NCBI RefSeq assembly: GCF_014069575.1
Contig: NZ_CP059675.1
Location: 682,001 to 746,000 of the forward strand
Direction of reading: 5' to 3'
DNA length: 64,000 bases
From: Schaalia sp. JY-X169
Lineage (GTDB): Bacteria; Actinomycetota; Actinomycetes; Actinomycetales; Actinomycetaceae
A program made the position numbers and the translations under genes. The number at the start of each line of letters is the position of its first letter. Within the stretch, counting starts at the first letter, position 1. A model generated the notes under the pieces. It was not told the DNA's origin. It saw nothing but the letters and a program-made list of their open reading frames with translations, and did not search any database. Of this stretch, positions 17,501 through 26,859 are shown in pieces.

Positions 17501-17670
17501 AGGATGCGCTGAATGCTGCACTGGAGGAACTGATTCGTCTGCAGGAACTGGTTGACGGAGCAGCTGCGGGCACCGGTGAGGACAGTGCTACCTTCACTCC
17601 GGGTGAAGATAGCACTGGTTTGGGCACCCTTGGTGAGGATGCAGAAGTAGCAACGGAGGACGGTAACTAG
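14569..17670 (+). CDS. UPF0182 family large membrane protein
   Basis: About 1033 residues. The first 45 residues are charged and cytoplasmic; seven hydrophobic helices follow (first at LVITFGIIILLAVIIYVAS), then a large extracytoplasmic region with the family stretch FGVTDPQFNLDIGFYVFTLP and PVYVQSTGSTSYPVLRYV. The last 130 residues are acidic and rich in alanine and glycine, unlike the conserved core. Family function is unknown. GTG 14569 is preceded by AGAGGA; ATGs at 14491 and 14512 would overlap the regulatory region of the divergent PPA1309 gene. A strong hairpin follows at 17731. Confidence 0.88.
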   Translation: MTFFPTATPEPSREPKKEPEGRSGEGPTTKAALRSPLVITFGIIILLAVIIYVASRVWTEVLWFDQLNAARVLWTRWGAAAVLFLVTFAVQFAAITAVVTWAYRTRPSRLGGQSGSTLREYQKALEPFRKAIFWGLPALIALMTAAGMATQWQTFMVWFNRTPFGVTDPQFNLDIGFYVFTLPILDTILSFLLNTAVVSLLAVIIIGYLYGGISFSPRFKMMSSARMQIGILGAVLSLIVALRYWVGIYSLVLGTGDIVDGALYRDVHAVLPAQMILAVISLLVAVLFLVAAFRGTWKLPAVGVAVTVVSALVVGGAYPALVQQFRVTPNARQMETPYIQRNIDATLAAYGLDEVEYQTYAAKTDVSPGQLRDDAEATSQIRLLDPMIISPTVRQLQQSRPYYTFDSKLSVDRYTIDDERRDTVIAVRDLNQGGLQTEQQTWVNLHTVYTHGYGVVAAYGNTVRADGTPAFWESSIPSVGEMGDYEPRVYFSQNSPEYSIVGAPEGAAPQELDYPDDNAPSGQVQSTFTGDGGPSVGNPWNKLLYAIKFGSTDIFFSQQTNSESQILYERDPLQRVSKVAPYLTLEKKAYPAVVDMDEDESTPKRLVWIVDAYTTSANYPYSERVSLSAATTDSRTADMSSLLVSDTVNYMRNSVKAVVDAYDGSVQLFTWDDTDPILESWKGVYPGMIQDMSEVSGDLMSHFRYPEDMFKVQRSLLETYHVTEAAEFYTGGDRWRLSEDPTASTAEGSTSSTMLQPPYYLTMQMPGQDSAEFSLTSVYVPAGGGESRRAAMAGFLAVDSETGDTPGEVRDGYGKLRLMALPSSTTVPGPGQVQNNFNTDQQVATQLNLLSQQGSSVIRGNLLTLPVGGGLLYVQPVYVQSTGSTSYPVLRYVLTSFGDQVGFARTLNEALDQTFGGDAQAVTGDEDVAPTTPDGDEGEAPLEGDEALNAAIMSARDAMVAADEAMKAGNWAAYGKAQDALNAALEELIRLQELVDGAAAGTGEDSATFTPGEDSTGLGTLGEDAEVATEDGN

Positions 17671-17730
17671 ACCAGACGCGTTGATTCGCACGCTGAGGGT
17701 TCACCTACGTGGTTGAGCCTGGCATGTATG

Positions 17731-17762
17731 GAGGGGGACTCGGGGCGGCCCGGGTCCCCCTC
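17731..17762 (+). terminator. Strong GC hairpin after the UPF0182 gene
   Basis: GAGGGGGACTCGGG (17731-17744) pairs with CCCGGGTCCCCCTC (17749-17762), 13 of 14 positions, around a 4-base GCGG loop, followed by TTGCTGCT. It sits 60 bases after the UPF0182 stop and ahead of the tRNA promoter. Probably an intrinsic terminator. Confidence 0.75.
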
Positions 17763-17819
17763 TTGCTGCTGAGGCATTTGCGCAGGTGGGGACTATGAGG
17801 GAGAACACGCTAGGGTCGG

Positions 17820-17848
17820 TTGCCCCAGCAGTTGGCACTGCGTAGACT
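17820..17848 (+). promoter_or_regulatory. Promoter of the initiator tRNA gene
   Basis: TTGCCC at 17820-17825 and TAGACT at 17843-17848 are separated by exactly 17 bases. The predicted start is about 17855, a few bases before the tRNA at 17860. Confidence 0.65.
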
Positions 17849-17859
17849 GTACTAGCCGA

Positions 17860-17933
17860 CGCGGGGTGGAGCAGCTCGGTAGCTCGCTGGGCTCATAACC
17901 CAGAGGTCGTCAGTTCAAATCTGGCCCCCGCTA
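17860..17933 (+). tRNA. Initiator tRNA-Met (anticodon CAT)
   Basis: Folds as a complete cloverleaf. The anticodon CAT lies in a GGGCTCATAACCC arm whose three G-C pairs are the initiator hallmark. The first base (C) faces T at position 72, the unpaired end that also marks initiator tRNA. The T arm carries GTTCAAATC. CCA is not encoded (CTA follows). A 9-bp terminator hairpin follows directly. Confidence 0.95.
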
Positions 17934-17940
17934 CTAGAAG

Positions 17941-17977
17941 GGCCCTCTGGCCAAGTGAGAATCTTGATCAGAGGGCC
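17941..17977 (+). terminator. Terminator of tRNA-Met
   Basis: GGCCCTCTG (17941-17949) pairs perfectly with CAGAGGGCC (17969-17977) and is followed by TTGTCGTTT. It lies 7 bases after the tRNA. Confidence 0.75.
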
Positions 17978-18115
17978 TTGTCGTTTAAGCCGGATCTTCA
18001 GTTGGCCCTGGCGCGGGATTTAGGGGCTATAGGACATTTGGTGTGTCTTTTGGGGCTGTTTTCTGTGGGGATGCGGCCATTATTGGTGTCTAAACTCGGG
18101 GGTTTGGGCGTGTCG

Positions 18116-19044
18116 TTAGGGTTGCCAGCGTCCGGCCCAGCCTTTTCTGGCCCATGTTCCACCACGCCAGATGCCTTTGCCAACTAAGCCGGGGAGCTCC
18201 TTATTCTTTGACATGTCGAATCCAAGGTTTGCATCTCCGAAGAGTGTTGCGTTGACCGCTGATGCCGTCGCAAGCATCGCTGCAGATCCGAGCAGAATGA
18301 AGCCAGTCTTTCCCATGACTGCTTGCCCTGCGATGGCGAGGACGTGTCCCTGGTGCTTCTCCATTTCTGAGACGGACATGAGGACCACCACCAAGGTGCT
18401 AACCACTACGTATATGGCGATTACCGCGAAGAGGGCCGTGTACATGGCTCGAGGTAACTGCTTCTTTGGGTTACGCATGTCGGCGGCGGAGTTTGTGACG
18501 ACACCAAACCCCTCGTACGTCACGTAGAGGAGGCCGGCAGCGAAGAAGATACCCGTCCAATGCGCGTCGCCCCCGGTCGTGAACCAACAAAGTTCACTCC
18601 GATGATCATTAGCACTAGTCCTATGCCGAGCGCTTTCGCGCCCCAGTCGGGCATGTGCCAGGCGAGGACTTCCGCCGCGTAGCCCCCGAAGCCGACCGCG
18701 TACAGCGCCATCGCTATGACCCAACCCAGGAACTGGAAAACATTGAGCCCGCCCGACAGGGTGTTCTCTCCGAAGCATCTAATCAGGAACTCCCCAGCCC
18801 CTCCTCAGCTGGGGAATACTGCGCCGAGCTTCGAGTAGGAGTAGACGGAGAATGCTGCAACCGCACCGCCGACAATAAACGCCAGCGGTACCCATGCTCC
18901 GGCTATGCTCGCAGCGAGTCCCAGCAGCGTGTATAGGCCGGCACCCATCATCCCGCCTACGCCGATGGCGGTTGCTCCCATCGTGGTGACTGAGCCGGTT
19001 CCCTTGCTTTGAGTGGTGGATTCTTCCAGGGTGCCAGAGGCCAC
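18116..19044 (-). pseudogene. Decayed APC family amino-acid permease
   Basis: The first 79 residues match the start of an APC-superfamily amino-acid permease (SVTTMGATAIGVGGMMGAGL, then AAFSVYSYSKLGAVFPS) and end at an in-frame TGA (18805-18807). The same frame continues past the stop with GGAGEFLIRCFGEN and a second helix up to VNFVGS. About 45 or more residues are then missing, and the match resumes in another frame with GIFFAAGLLYVTYEGFGVV and the NPKKQLPRA segment. The C-terminal helices after FGDANLGFDMSKNKELP are absent. With a stop, a frameshift, a deletion and truncation, this is a non-functional remnant. The stretch 17978-18115 beyond its 3' end shows no gene. Confidence 0.88.
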
Positions 19045-19158
19045 TTGTCTTCTCCCTCATCCGATGACTGATCGGAGCGCTACCGGTGTGTCTCGCACAA
19101 ATCTACGTGGATTTGCTAGGCAGCGCAGGATGAGGTGGGGGTACACCAAATGGTTCCG

Positions 19159-19842
19159 CTAGGCTCCGCCCGCAGCGAGCCGCATCAGATCCGAGTCAAA
19201 GTCAATGCCCGCATCCACAGACTCTGTTGTGACCTGGTGATCGGGGAAGGTGCGGCGGTACTCTGACTTCTCCTGGTTGCGTAGGGCGCGCTTCACGTTC
19301 AGTGCGGCGAGGGTAGCAAGTTCGGTTGCAGCCCTCTCGACCCTCTTTTTGACAGCAGAAGGGTATGCGGAGTCTTCAGTCGCAACGAACACTGATGTTG
19401 GAACTGTCAGGGCGCGGAGGTAGGCAAAGAGTGAGCGCATTTCGGCATCAGGCACTAGGCCATGGCGTGGCGTGCCTGCCGTTGCCGCCAAGACAACGGG
19501 GGTTGCAAGGACGGCGTCATCTGCAGCGAGATCCCAGAAAGACTTAAAAAGCCCGGACATGCCGGCCTTGTAGACGGGTGTTCCTGCCACGACGGCGTCG
19601 GCCTCTTCAACAATTTGGAGGTCGGCGCGCAGATCATCTGAGATCATTCCGGTCGCCAGTCCGATCCCCAGATCTCTTCCGACTTCCCTTAGGTTCACGA
19701 GGTGGACCTCGACGAGGGCGCCCTCGTTCTCTAACATTTCCCTAACTGCCGCGCCTATCTGGCGAACGAGGGCGGTTGTAGACGAGCTTTCTGAAGATCC
19801 GGCGCTGACGAGGGCGACCTGGATCGGGTTGGCGCTTTTCAT
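19159..19842 (-). CDS. CE1759 family FMN reductase
   Basis: A flavodoxin-like NAD(P)H:FMN reductase of about 227 residues. The N-terminal ALVSAGSSESSSTTALV is the FMN phosphate loop and VAGTPVYKAGMSGLFKSFWD is the family flavin-binding stretch. It lies just behind a CE1758-type LLM monooxygenase gene and probably supplies it with reduced flavin. ATG 19842 is preceded by AAGGAG 12 bases upstream; codons further upstream encode serine-rich residues not expected in the family. Confidence 0.85.
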   Translation of the reverse strand: MKSANPIQVALVSAGSSESSSTTALVRQIGAAVREMLENEGALVEVHLVNLREVGRDLGIGLATGMISDDLRADLQIVEEADAVVAGTPVYKAGMSGLFKSFWDLAADDAVLATPVVLAATAGTPRHGLVPDAEMRSLFAYLRALTVPTSVFVATEDSAYPSAVKKRVERAATELATLAALNVKRALRNQEKSEYRRTFPDHQVTTESVDAGIDFDSDLMRLAAGGA

Positions 19843-19933
19843 GCCGATCACACTCTCCTTGGCTTTGATTGTTTTGGAGTCGTTTGATGTCCAAGACGAG
19901 GAGGAATGACGCTCCGTCATCGTGGACACGATA

Positions 19934-21118
19934 CTAAAGGCGCGGGAGTGTTACCTTCACGGAGGGGTCACTGTCTTGGTAGGGAGACGTGCCCGTCACA
20001 TTGTCGCCACGGTTGGGGTTGGGGCGTGGCTGACGTGGTTCCGCGTCTCCATATTTTTCCTTCACTAATGAGGCATGTGTTGGTGCCTCCGGGGTGCCCG
20101 CGGGCGTTGCGGCAGCGGTTTCCTTCCTGAGGACCGGCAGAATCTCAGAACCAATGAGATCCAGCTGTTCGAGGGCTTCCTTCTCCGGGAGTCCGTGATC
20201 AATTAGGAACATCTGGCGCTGGTAGTCGCCAAAGTACTCACGCAAGCCCAGCACGCGGTCGATTATCTGCTGGGGGCTTCCAACCAGCAACGGGGTTTGT
20301 GCAGCAACGTCTTCCAGTGCCGCGCCACCGCTGTAGACGGGCGAGGCATCAAAGTAGGGTTGGAACCCTCGGAATGCCGCTTGGCTTGTCTTCGCAACGT
20401 AGACCTGCGCACCAACTCCGACGATGGCGTCCTCGGGTCTACCATGCCCATAGTGTGCGTAGCGGTTGCGGTAGAGGTTGATTAGCCGTCTGAAGTGCGA
20501 CATTGGCCAGAAGATTCCGTTAGCGAAGTACCCGTCTCCGTAGTAGGCGGCCTGCTCCGCGATCTCTGGCGTGCGGATAGAGCCGTGCCAAACAAACGGC
20601 GCCACGTCATCCATGGGGCGAGGGATCGACGTAAACCCTTGGAGTCCCGTGCGGAACTTGCCTTCCCAATCCACGACGTCTTCGTTCCAGAGGCGGTGAA
20701 GCAGGTTGTAGTTCTCGAGGGCGAGTGGCAGTCCCTGTCGGATGTCTTGTCCGAACCAAGGGTAAACGGGGGCCGTGTTGCCTCGTCCGAGCATGAGGTC
20801 GAGCCTGCCATCGACAAGGTGCTGAAGAAGTGCGTACTCTTCAGCAATGCGCACAGGGTCATTCGTTGTGATCAGCGTTGTCGCAGTCGACAGCTGTAAG
20901 GTCCTGGTGCGGGCGCCAATGTTTGCAAGGAAGGTCGTAGGTGAAGAGATTGCAAATGGCGGGTTGTGGTGCTCGCCGATAGCGAAGACGTCGAGGCCGA
21001 TCTCCTCGGTCTTGACGGCGAGGTTGGTCAGAGCCTTGATGCGCTCATGCTCGCTGGGTGTGTGTCCGGAAACAGGGTCGCGGGTCACGTCGCCAACTGA
21101 GAAGACTCCAAATTGCAT
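19934..21118 (-). CDS. CE1758 family LLM-class flavin monooxygenase
   Basis: A luciferase-like (TIM-barrel) monooxygenase of about 394 residues using reduced flavin and oxygen. The N-terminal MQFGVFSVGD start, the DVFAIGEHHNPPF segment, and LDLMLGRGN with its flavin phosphate site are characteristic. The C-terminal 60 residues are proline- and charge-rich and probably disordered. The substrate is not predictable. ATG 21118 is 6 bases after GGAG. It forms an operon with the CE1759 reductase, about 90 bases downstream. Confidence 0.87.
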   Translation of the reverse strand: MQFGVFSVGDVTRDPVSGHTPSEHERIKALTNLAVKTEEIGLDVFAIGEHHNPPFAISSPTTFLANIGARTRTLQLSTATTLITTNDPVRIAEEYALLQHLVDGRLDLMLGRGNTAPVYPWFGQDIRQGLPLALENYNLLHRLWNEDVVDWEGKFRTGLQGFTSIPRPMDDVAPFVWHGSIRTPEIAEQAAYYGDGYFANGIFWPMSHFRRLINLYRNRYAHYGHGRPEDAIVGVGAQVYVAKTSQAAFRGFQPYFDASPVYSGGAALEDVAAQTPLLVGSPQQIIDRVLGLREYFGDYQRQMFLIDHGLPEKEALEQLDLIGSEILPVLRKETAAATPAGTPEAPTHASLVKEKYGDAEPRQPRPNPNRGDNVTGTSPYQDSDPSVKVTLPRL

Positions 21119-21241
21119 GTCGCTCTCCATCTATCTAGGTGCCAAAGTCTTATCGATAACCCCCAGTATATGCAAATGCATGTAAACGGGTCCATGGTCC
21201 CAGAGTATTGGATCCGTCATACTCGTGCCGAGTCTCTACGA

Positions 21242-22705
<1,464 letters not shown>

Positions 22706-22769
22706 TTATGCGCAGAAGCAAACAGAATCACGACTCAATCACGCCTGGCTGTGAGATTTGCGACCCGCG

Positions 22770-22802
22770 CCCCACATCGAGGTCGTAGTTCCCGATGTGG
22801 GG
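22770..22802 (-). terminator. Terminator of the LPXTG surface protein gene
   Basis: CCCCACATCG (22770-22779) pairs perfectly with CGATGTGGGG (22793-22802) over 10 bp with a 13-base loop. It lies about 45 bases after the stop of the surface protein gene on the minus strand. A GCGACCC/GGGTCGC pair just outside allows an extended or alternative fold. Confidence 0.6.
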
Positions 22803-22848
22803 TCGCCCATCCAATGTCGAGAGGTTCTTCCTTTGGCTTGGCGTAGCC

Positions 22849-25374
22849 CTAGTGCGAGGGCGTTCCTCTTCTATGAAGTGGTTGGCGGCTGGAGTATCGG
22901 TACTGCAGTGCCACGGTGCTTGCTCCCACGGCTATGAGAATCCCCCCGAGGGAGAACAGAGCAATGGAGCCTGTCGCCCCTGTCTGTGGCAGATTGGGGC
23001 TTAGTGGGTCGGGAAGAACCGGTGTGGATGTTTCCCGTTCTTGATCCGGTAGGCCAGGTACAGATCCAACTGCGACGTTGCGCACTTTCCCCGCAGCCAC
23101 ATCGCCATCATTCACCACGTAAGTGAATTTTGGATGAGTCGGGCACGTGACCTTCTGGGCTGGCTTAAGCGGAGCGCTGGCACTGAGACAAGGGACTTTC
23201 GAGACCCCCAGCAGTGGGTCAGTCACAAACGCACTTGTCAGGTCAACATTTCCTGTGTTTGTCACCTCAAACTGGAAGAGGATCTTATCCCCCTTGGACG
23301 CCTTGCCTGTCTCAATCTGCTTTCCGTTGGCATCGGTGATTGTGGCTACGGATTTGCTGAAGCTGAATGCGGGTCCGATCGTGGTGGTTGTTGTGCTTTC
23401 ATCCTCACAAGCCAAACCCAGTTTTGGATCGACGCAGAGGGTTGCTTGGTTCGTGACTTTTCCAGCGTCAACATCCTTCTTGGTGATGGTGTGGAAGAAC
23501 TCGCCCACACACTGGGTGGAAGCCCCGGGAGCTAGCGGAGCAACTAGACACTCGCGGTCTGAGATTCCCAACATCTTGTCGGTGAGTTTCGCGGATGAGA
23601 GGGGAACTTCCCCTGTGTTCTTTGCCGTGAAGGTGTATTTGATGTTGTCCCCCTCGTCTCCCTTCCATCCGTTCCCGTTGGAATCAACTGCCTCTGAAGC
23701 CTTAGTAAACGCGAACGATGGCTTGGCGAGTGGAGTTGTCACCTCCGCACTGCAGACAGATTGCGCATCGGCTTCTCCGCATACCCGGTCGCCCGCATTT
23801 GAAACCCGATTGGTCAAGGAGCCTGCATTCTGCGTGGACATCACCTCGACATTGACAACGTCAATGAACCTACCTGTGGATGAAAGAAAGCGAGGCCCCC
23901 AGGTAACGGTACGTTTCGCAGCATCAAACGTTCCATTGTTATTGGCTGAGATGAACTTGAGACCCTCTGGAAGATGGTCGGTGGTGATGACATTCGAGAT
24001 TGCCCGGTCGTTATCTTTTCCCGGGGTGGTTGTGATGGTGTACGAGATGGTGTCCCCGATGGCGGCACTATCGTTTCGGCTCGAAGAGTTCACTTCCGCT
24101 GTTTTGGACGTGGTGAGGGAAAGATAGTCAGCGCTAGATGCGGAGCCTTCGCCGGTAGCTGCGGTCAGATCCCATGATGAGGCACCGTTGACAGGAACGT
24201 TCGATGTCATTCGTAGGGAGTAGGAAGTTCTTTGCTTCTCTCCGTACATATACGTCCGGAGGTTAACTGGCATGGTCCCAGAGGCACCAAGTGCTTGGGC
24301 CATGCTTTGAGTGATGGTGAAAACTTGGGTCGACGCCGTGCAGGTGTCTACTTGTGCCATCCCGGCAGTATCGATGAGCCAGCCATTGGTATCAGCGGTC
24401 TGCACTTGGACCTGTCCGTTGCAGGAGGGGCTTAGGCCCGCCGATAGGTTGGATATCGTTACTTTCCACCCCGAGGCAGGAATTCGGTTGTAGTTGATGC
24501 GGATCCCAGGTTGTACGGCCGGCTTCCCGTTGACAAAAGCCCCACCGTTGAGGGCCGCGCCCTCAAGCTGCTGACCTGAGGCAGGAATAGACCAGTTCCC
24601 AGCAGTTCTCGCAAGTTCAACTCCGTTGCTGGTGGCAATAATTGGGCCACTGAAAGCGCTCCGGTTGAGGTAGTATGCCAGCTGCAAGTCTATAAAACCT
24701 TTTACGTTAGAGTGCGTCTCTACCTGCTCAGTTAGCGTGATTGTTAGCCGCCAGCGCCCGAGTTTTCCCTTCTGCTCGAAGTTCTTGGGTTGCGCGACCG
24801 CGAACACGGTCCCAACTGCATCTTTGATTTCAGTTGTGCTAGTCGTGGCATAGATCCATGGAGCGCTGAGATCCACATCATATGAATCGCCGACCTTAGC
24901 GCCGAGTGGGACGCTAAAATCTATGCGAATCCGTGGGTTCGGTATCGAGCCAACACTGCCGGAGGTCGGTGCGATTGACACGGTGAGAATGTCAGGTGCG
25001 GTCGCACGGGACATCAAGCGCGGGTCAGGGGTGGACCGCTCTTCCCAGTGGGTTATTCCAGAGCGGGTTACGATTTCCTGGCCCGTATCGGGATCTTGCT
25101 CCGTGATTGCATCTGAGTGTGTGGGGTCATCCTTGTGCTCTCGAGGGGCCTCTACGGGTTGAGAGATCGCCCCTGGGACATCATCCGCAGATTCAGGTGC
25201 TTCTTCTGGGGCAACCTGTTGGCTAGGCCCGGAGGATTCACCACTCGCCCCGCCCTCCGAATAGGGCGGGGAGATGGCTGACGCGGTAGTTGCTGCGGAC
25301 AGGGCGATGATCAGTACGGACGCGGCTGTTACTGCACGCGCGAGTATGGGTGGACGATGGTTTTCGTTGGACAT
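22849..25374 (-). CDS. LPQTG cell-wall-anchored surface protein with DUF11-like repeats
   Basis: About 841 residues, exported and sortase-anchored. A signal peptide (SVLIIALSAATTASA) is followed by a proline/glutamate-rich segment, a globular region with an adhesin-like beta fold, and three DUF11-like beta-sandwich repeats carrying KNTGEVPLSSAKLTD and TNTGNVDLTSAFVTD. The C-terminus has LPQTG (codons at 22978-22992), a hydrophobic helix and a basic tail. Ten cysteines fall into five close pairs across the second half, suggesting disulfides formed outside the cell. No sortase gene is adjacent; the nearest is 13 kb away and of the pilus class. Start ATG 25374 is preceded by AGGAAGAAG. Confidence 0.85.
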   Translation of the reverse strand: MSNENHRPPILARAVTAASVLIIALSAATTASAISPPYSEGGASGESSGPSQQVAPEEAPESADDVPGAISQPVEAPREHKDDPTHSDAITEQDPDTGQEIVTRSGITHWEERSTPDPRLMSRATAPDILTVSIAPTSGSVGSIPNPRIRIDFSVPLGAKVGDSYDVDLSAPWIYATTSTTEIKDAVGTVFAVAQPKNFEQKGKLGRWRLTITLTEQVETHSNVKGFIDLQLAYYLNRSAFSGPIIATSNGVELARTAGNWSIPASGQQLEGAALNGGAFVNGKPAVQPGIRINYNRIPASGWKVTISNLSAGLSPSCNGQVQVQTADTNGWLIDTAGMAQVDTCTASTQVFTITQSMAQALGASGTMPVNLRTYMYGEKQRTSYSLRMTSNVPVNGASSWDLTAATGEGSASSADYLSLTTSKTAEVNSSSRNDSAAIGDTISYTITTTPGKDNDRAISNVITTDHLPEGLKFISANNNGTFDAAKRTVTWGPRFLSSTGRFIDVVNVEVMSTQNAGSLTNRVSNAGDRVCGEADAQSVCSAEVTTPLAKPSFAFTKASEAVDSNGNGWKGDEGDNIKYTFTAKNTGEVPLSSAKLTDKMLGISDRECLVAPLAPGASTQCVGEFFHTITKKDVDAGKVTNQATLCVDPKLGLACEDESTTTTTIGPAFSFSKSVATITDANGKQIETGKASKGDKILFQFEVTNTGNVDLTSAFVTDPLLGVSKVPCLSASAPLKPAQKVTCPTHPKFTYVVNDGDVAAGKVRNVAVGSVPGLPDQERETSTPVLPDPLSPNLPQTGATGSIALFSLGGILIAVGASTVALQYRYSSRQPLHRRGTPSH

Positions 25375-25772
25375 CCCTGCTTCTTCCTCATCTTGGGCGT
25401 AGCCGCCACCGTGGCGGCAACGGTTGTGACAACCCAAGGTAGGCGGGAAAGAAGATTGAAGCAGCCCGTGCACGAAGGAGTTGTGGATAACGCCAGATGT
25501 GGCGCGCGGGGGACAGAGCCGTGTGTGTCGGACTGCCTGTGAGTTTGGGTTGAGAAGTGGAGAGTTATAACTGTTACGTCACGCGGAGCTGGTTCGGCCC
25601 AATTTGCCCATGAATCACGCCGTTATGCAAGCCAAACCCGCTCCGTATGGCTCAAGTAGCTCCCTTATGACATGTGGTAGCGCGGGTAACAACCTCAACA
25701 ACAAGCAAACAACAACCCACCGACTCAAGACAGTCTGGCAGCCCGCGAAGCCATAGAGCACGCCAAACAAAA
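25375..25772. other. Gene-free stretch upstream of the surface protein gene
   Basis: I see no credible coding region here; short open frames lack homology and codon bias. It should contain the promoter of the surface protein gene and a leader of up to 150 bases, and it contains the DnaA-box sequence. The other end adjoins the HdeD terminator. Confidence 0.5.
25482..25490 (-). promoter_or_regulatory. Consensus DnaA-box sequence, reverse orientation
   Basis: TGTGGATAA is the exact complement of TTATCCACA. It lies about 110 bases upstream of the surface protein start in a 490-base gene-free stretch. No cluster or AT-rich unwinding region is near, so this is not an origin. Confidence 0.3.
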
Positions 25773-25819
25773 TGCTCCCCGGTGGCGAACCAGCTTCGCT
25801 GGGCAACCACCGGGGAGCA
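25773..25819 (-). terminator. Terminator of the HdeD gene
   Basis: TGCTCCCCGGTGG (25773-25785) pairs perfectly over 13 bp with CCACCGGGGAGCA (25807-25819); the loop holds a second small hairpin, CCAGC-TTC-GCTGG. On the minus strand the stem is followed by TTTTGTTTGG, a clear T-rich tail, 50 bases after the HdeD stop. Confidence 0.85.
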
Positions 25820-25867
25820 CCTGCTAATGCATCCGTCTCCATTTTGCCTTATGAGAGGCGGGAAGAC

Positions 25868-26410
25868 TTAGTGACGCGTGAAAGAGTGAATGATCTGGAC
25901 AATGCCGTAGACGATTGCCGACAGGCCGATAACCCACCACAGGGCGATAGTCGAGTAGATCGGGGAGAACACGATGACTAGGCCCGCCAGGATGGAGACC
26001 ACTGCGTAGAAAGCAGTCCAACCCTTAGATGCCGACTGGCCCAAACGTGCGAAGGCCACAAAGCCCTCGTAAATCCAGGTCACGCCAATCATGATGGCCA
26101 TGAACACGAAGAAGAACGCCGCTGTGCTCTTGAGGCTTGTAAGTGCGACTACACCCGAGATGACGAACAGTGCACCGAGAAGGATGCGCCAGATGCGGGC
26201 TCCGAAGGCCATTCCCTGGGAGAAGGCACCTGCACCGACGTAAACCAGCCCTGCGACAATTACGTAAACGGCAAAAATGCCGGTAACGATAAGGGCCGTC
26301 TTTGTTGGCCAAACCATAATTGCGATACCTGCGGCGAGGGAGAGGAGTCCGAAGACACCCATCGCCATGCGCAGCTTCTCGCCTGCTTGCTGAATAATAT
26401 TTCCACTCAT
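25868..26410 (-). CDS. HdeD/DUF308 family membrane protein
   Basis: About 180 residues with six predicted membrane helices arranged as three repeats of the DUF308 pair (for example GVFGLLSLAAGIAIMVWP and ILLGALFVISGVVAL). HdeD was named for acid resistance in E. coli; in actinobacteria the role is unknown. It lies between the surface protein and rpmF genes, on its own, with a strong terminator. Confidence 0.82.
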   Translation of the reverse strand: MSGNIIQQAGEKLRMAMGVFGLLSLAAGIAIMVWPTKTALIVTGIFAVYVIVAGLVYVGAGAFSQGMAFGARIWRILLGALFVISGVVALTSLKSTAAFFFVFMAIMIGVTWIYEGFVAFARLGQSASKGWTAFYAVVSILAGLVIVFSPIYSTIALWWVIGLSAIVYGIVQIIHSFTRH

Positions 26411-26481
26411 TTTTAAGTCTTTCTATTCTGTCTGTCAGACGCGGTCGAGACACCTCTAGACGAGGCAGGAGTGTCGGATAC

Positions 26482-26658
26482 CTAGCCCAGATCCTCAGCA
26501 TCCAGAAGACCATTCTGGTATGCCTTGGCCAAACGACGAGGGATGCGAACTTCGCGGCCCCCAACCTTAATCGTCTGTAGCGCACTCATCTTGGCTTTCC
26601 AAGCTGAGCGGCGGGTGCGGGTATTCGATCGCGACATTTTTCGCTTTGGAACTGCCAT
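26482..26658 (-). CDS. rpmF: 50S ribosomal protein L32, zinc-free form
   Basis: A 58-residue protein with the L32 N-terminus [18 protein letters not shown]. Instead of the CxxC...CxxC zinc ribbon it ends in [17 protein letters not shown] and has no cysteine, so it is the C-minus form that works without zinc. Start 26658 has AAGGAG 10 bases upstream. Nothing else in the window suggests a Zur-regulated set, so this may simply be the only L32. Confidence 0.93.
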   Translation of the reverse strand: MAVPKRKMSRSNTRTRRSAWKAKMSALQTIKVGGREVRIPRRLAKAYQNGLLDAEDLG

Positions 26659-26859
26659 AGCTAAGTCGCTCCTTCCGGGTTCTAGTGGTCTGCTTCGGCC
26701 CAAGTAGATTAGTTTGCCGGATGGCTTTGGGCACGCGGACGCCTGGTAGCGTCGCTACTGAACTGCTCAAGTCTGCCACGATTTGCCGCGCTTAAGCCAG
26801 TTTGAAGCGGTGGATCTGGATGTGAGGTTAGTCCCGGGGAGAAGTGCGAAGATGGGGTA

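Noticed and set aside
18805-18807. TGA in the APC permease as a recoded or read-through codon
   Set aside because: A frameshift, a deletion and loss of the C-terminus further on show general decay.
23147-24127. Long plus-strand open frame (326 codons) opposite the LPXTG surface protein
   Set aside because: It is the antisense of a clear gene; the translation is serine/valine-rich with no domain, and the minus-strand product has a signal peptide and sorting signal.
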